This document shows positions 62,913 through 64,000 of a stretch of 64,000 nucleotides of DNA, piece by piece. Every line of letters begins with the position of its first letter. The stretch's first letter is position 1. A program made the translations under genes and the position numbers. The notes under the pieces are model-generated. The model saw only the letters and a program-made list of their open reading frames with translations, was not told where the DNA came from and did not search any database. The stretch is from Cyclobacteriaceae bacterium. Lineage in GTDB: Bacteria; Bacteroidota; Bacteroidia; Cytophagales; Cyclobacteriaceae. Location: the NCBI GenBank assembly GCA_020436165.1, contig JAGQYI010000020.1:1-64000 (forward strand), in the 5' to 3' direction.

Positions 62913-64000
62913 TTATTTAGCCTAAGGTCATTTACAATTTCATCAACGTTACTCTTCAATTTTTCAATGGTGCTGTCTATTTCACCCTTATTGCTAATTT
63001 TTCGGGTAAGGCTAAAATAGAACTTGATTTTTGGTTCTGTACCGGAAGGCCGCGCAGAGACCTTGCTCCCGTTTTCTGTAAAAAACTGCAGCACATTGGA
63101 CACAGGGTAATCAAGGGTTTTCTGCTCTCCTGTTGTAAGGTCTCTTTCCTTACCGGTTTGATAATCTTTAATGGTTACCACCTTAGAACCACCCAAATGA
63201 GAAGGAGGGTCCTCTCTCAGCTCTTTCATCTTATTAGAAATTTCTTCCGCTCCTTTTATTCCTTTTCGGGTTACAGATCGCATGTTGTCATACCAAACAC
63301 CATAAGCAACATAAACGTCTTCAAGAATGTTCCATAGGGTTTTGCCTTGCGCTTTGGCATCTGCTGCCATCTCAGCTATTAACGCACAGGTAGCAACCGC
63401 ATCTTTGTCGCGTGTCACTGCCGAAGGCATGTAGCCATAGCTTTCTTCTCCACCACCAATAAACTGATGTGGTCCTTCCAATTCCTTAATAATTTCTGCA
63501 ATGTATTTAAACCCTGTCAGGGTGTTGTAACAAGGCACTTTAAAGTCTGCACAAATGGTGTCGAACAAGTTAGTGGTTACAATGGTTTTAACCATGTATT
63601 GAGTGGAAGTATTCAGGCTGCCTAACTCTTTTCGCTTATTAAGGGTATAATGAGCCATCAAGCTTACCATTTGGTTACCCGTCATTAGCTCAAATGATCC
63701 GCTTTTTCCTTTGGCTGCAATCCCCACTCTGTCCGCATCGGGGTCTGTGGCCATCAGAATATCTGCGTTGGTGCTGTTCGCCATTTTCAGCGCAAGTGTA
63801 AGTGCTTCCGCTTCTTCGGGATTTGGATACACAACAGTGGGGAAATTGCCATTAGGTTCTTCCTGCTCTTTAACCACATTTACGTTGGTAAACCCGAGCA
63901 TTTGCAACGCCTTTGGCACAAGGGTTATTCCCGTTCCGTGGATAGAGGAATACACAATGTTTAAATCGTGTTCTTTCTTAATACCTGTCGGGTCAATTGC
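62906..64000 (-). CDS. phosphoglucomutase/phosphomannomutase, partial
   Basis: The C-terminal part of an alpha-D-phosphohexomutase; the reading frame is open to the window edge at 64000 and the start lies outside. Visible: VYSSIHGTGITLVPKAL, the Mg-binding DPDADRVGIA loop, GEESYGYM in the sugar loop and the phosphate-binding RPSGTEPKIKFY. The active-site serine loop is missing here because of the truncation by the window. It converts hexose 1- and 6-phosphates; the sugar is undetermined. Confidence 0.94.
   Translation of the reverse strand, partial: AIDPTGIKKEHDLNIVYSSIHGTGITLVPKALQMLGFTNVNVVKEQEEPNGNFPTVVYPNPEEAEALTLALKMANSTNADILMATDPDADRVGIAAKGKSGSFELMTGNQMVSLMAHYTLNKRKELGSLNTSTQYMVKTIVTTNLFDTICADFKVPCYNTLTGFKYIAEIIKELEGPHQFIGGGEESYGYMPSAVTRDKDAVATCALIAEMAADAKAQGKTLWNILEDVYVAYGVWYDNMRSVTRKGIKGAEEISNKMKELREDPPSHLGGSKVVTIKDYQTGKERDLTTGEQKTLDYPVSNVLQFFTENGSKVSARPSGTEPKIKFYFSLTRKISNKGEIDSTIEKLKSNVDEIVNDLRLNKW

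Overview
The window looks like a chromosome segment of a Bacteroidota bacterium, most likely order Cytophagales (inference from gene content; no rRNA is present). Supporting signs are TAnnTTTG-type -7 promoter elements, almost no Shine-Dalgarno sequences, a TonB receptor with an N-terminal carboxypeptidase-regulatory-like domain, a split transketolase, the alternative complex III (Act) respiratory operon, the small ribosomal protein bTHX, tRNA genes without encoded CCA, and many short lipoproteins. I see no rRNA, CRISPR array, phage module, intact insertion sequence or biosynthetic cluster.

Layout. 0-1 kb: tRNA-Pro and tRNA-Ser flank a four-helix-bundle protein gene, and a 45-codon ORF lies tail to tail with the next gene. 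1-18.7 kb: housekeeping and envelope genes. These are a TonB receptor diverging from a sodium/solute symporter, an AsmA-like protein, an Mpo1-like protein, dCMP deaminase, MurB, the two transketolase halves, a CDF metal exporter, a Bcp peroxiredoxin, an M23 peptidase, an FAH-family enzyme, an M48 lipoprotein peptidase, an outer-membrane channel-like protein and a DUF72 protein. Between the M48 gene and the channel gene (15.87-17.07 kb) is an unusual patch of small genes, REP-like hairpins and repeated gene 3' ends.

19-34.5 kb: one long respiratory locus on the + strand with a good promoter. It encodes alternative complex III (actA-F), an aa3-type cytochrome c oxidase (subunits II, I, two subunit III-family proteins and IV), heme O synthase, a terminator, and then a SCO-like protein lacking its copper cysteines, a DUF420 protein and a small CxxC protein. 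Together these would take electrons from quinol through ActB/A/E to the oxidase and assemble its cofactors.

34.5-46 kb: a very large NtrY-like sensor kinase overlaps by one base a large SprA-like outer-membrane protein. A convergent MlaF/MlaE lipid-transport pair, an SDR enzyme and gyrB with a strong terminator follow. 46-64 kb: a GIN-domain protein, an orphan chemoreceptor, tandem DUF1343/NamZ muramidases, rhodanese and thioredoxin genes, bTHX followed by a lipoamide-dehydrogenase-like flavoprotein without redox cysteines, several envelope and hypothetical proteins, an SDR/AraC pair, a SET protein, TerC, a thioredoxin-like lipoprotein, DUF1648 and DinB-like proteins, and a phosphohexomutase cut by the right edge.

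The best candidate for something undescribed is the 15.87-17.07 kb patch. Two unrelated genes each carry a similar imperfect hairpin just past their stop codon, followed by a decayed copy of that same gene's own C-terminal codons. This could be a mobile hairpin that inserts at gene ends, or the residue of tandem gene duplications. All calls come from reading the sequence; no database search was run.
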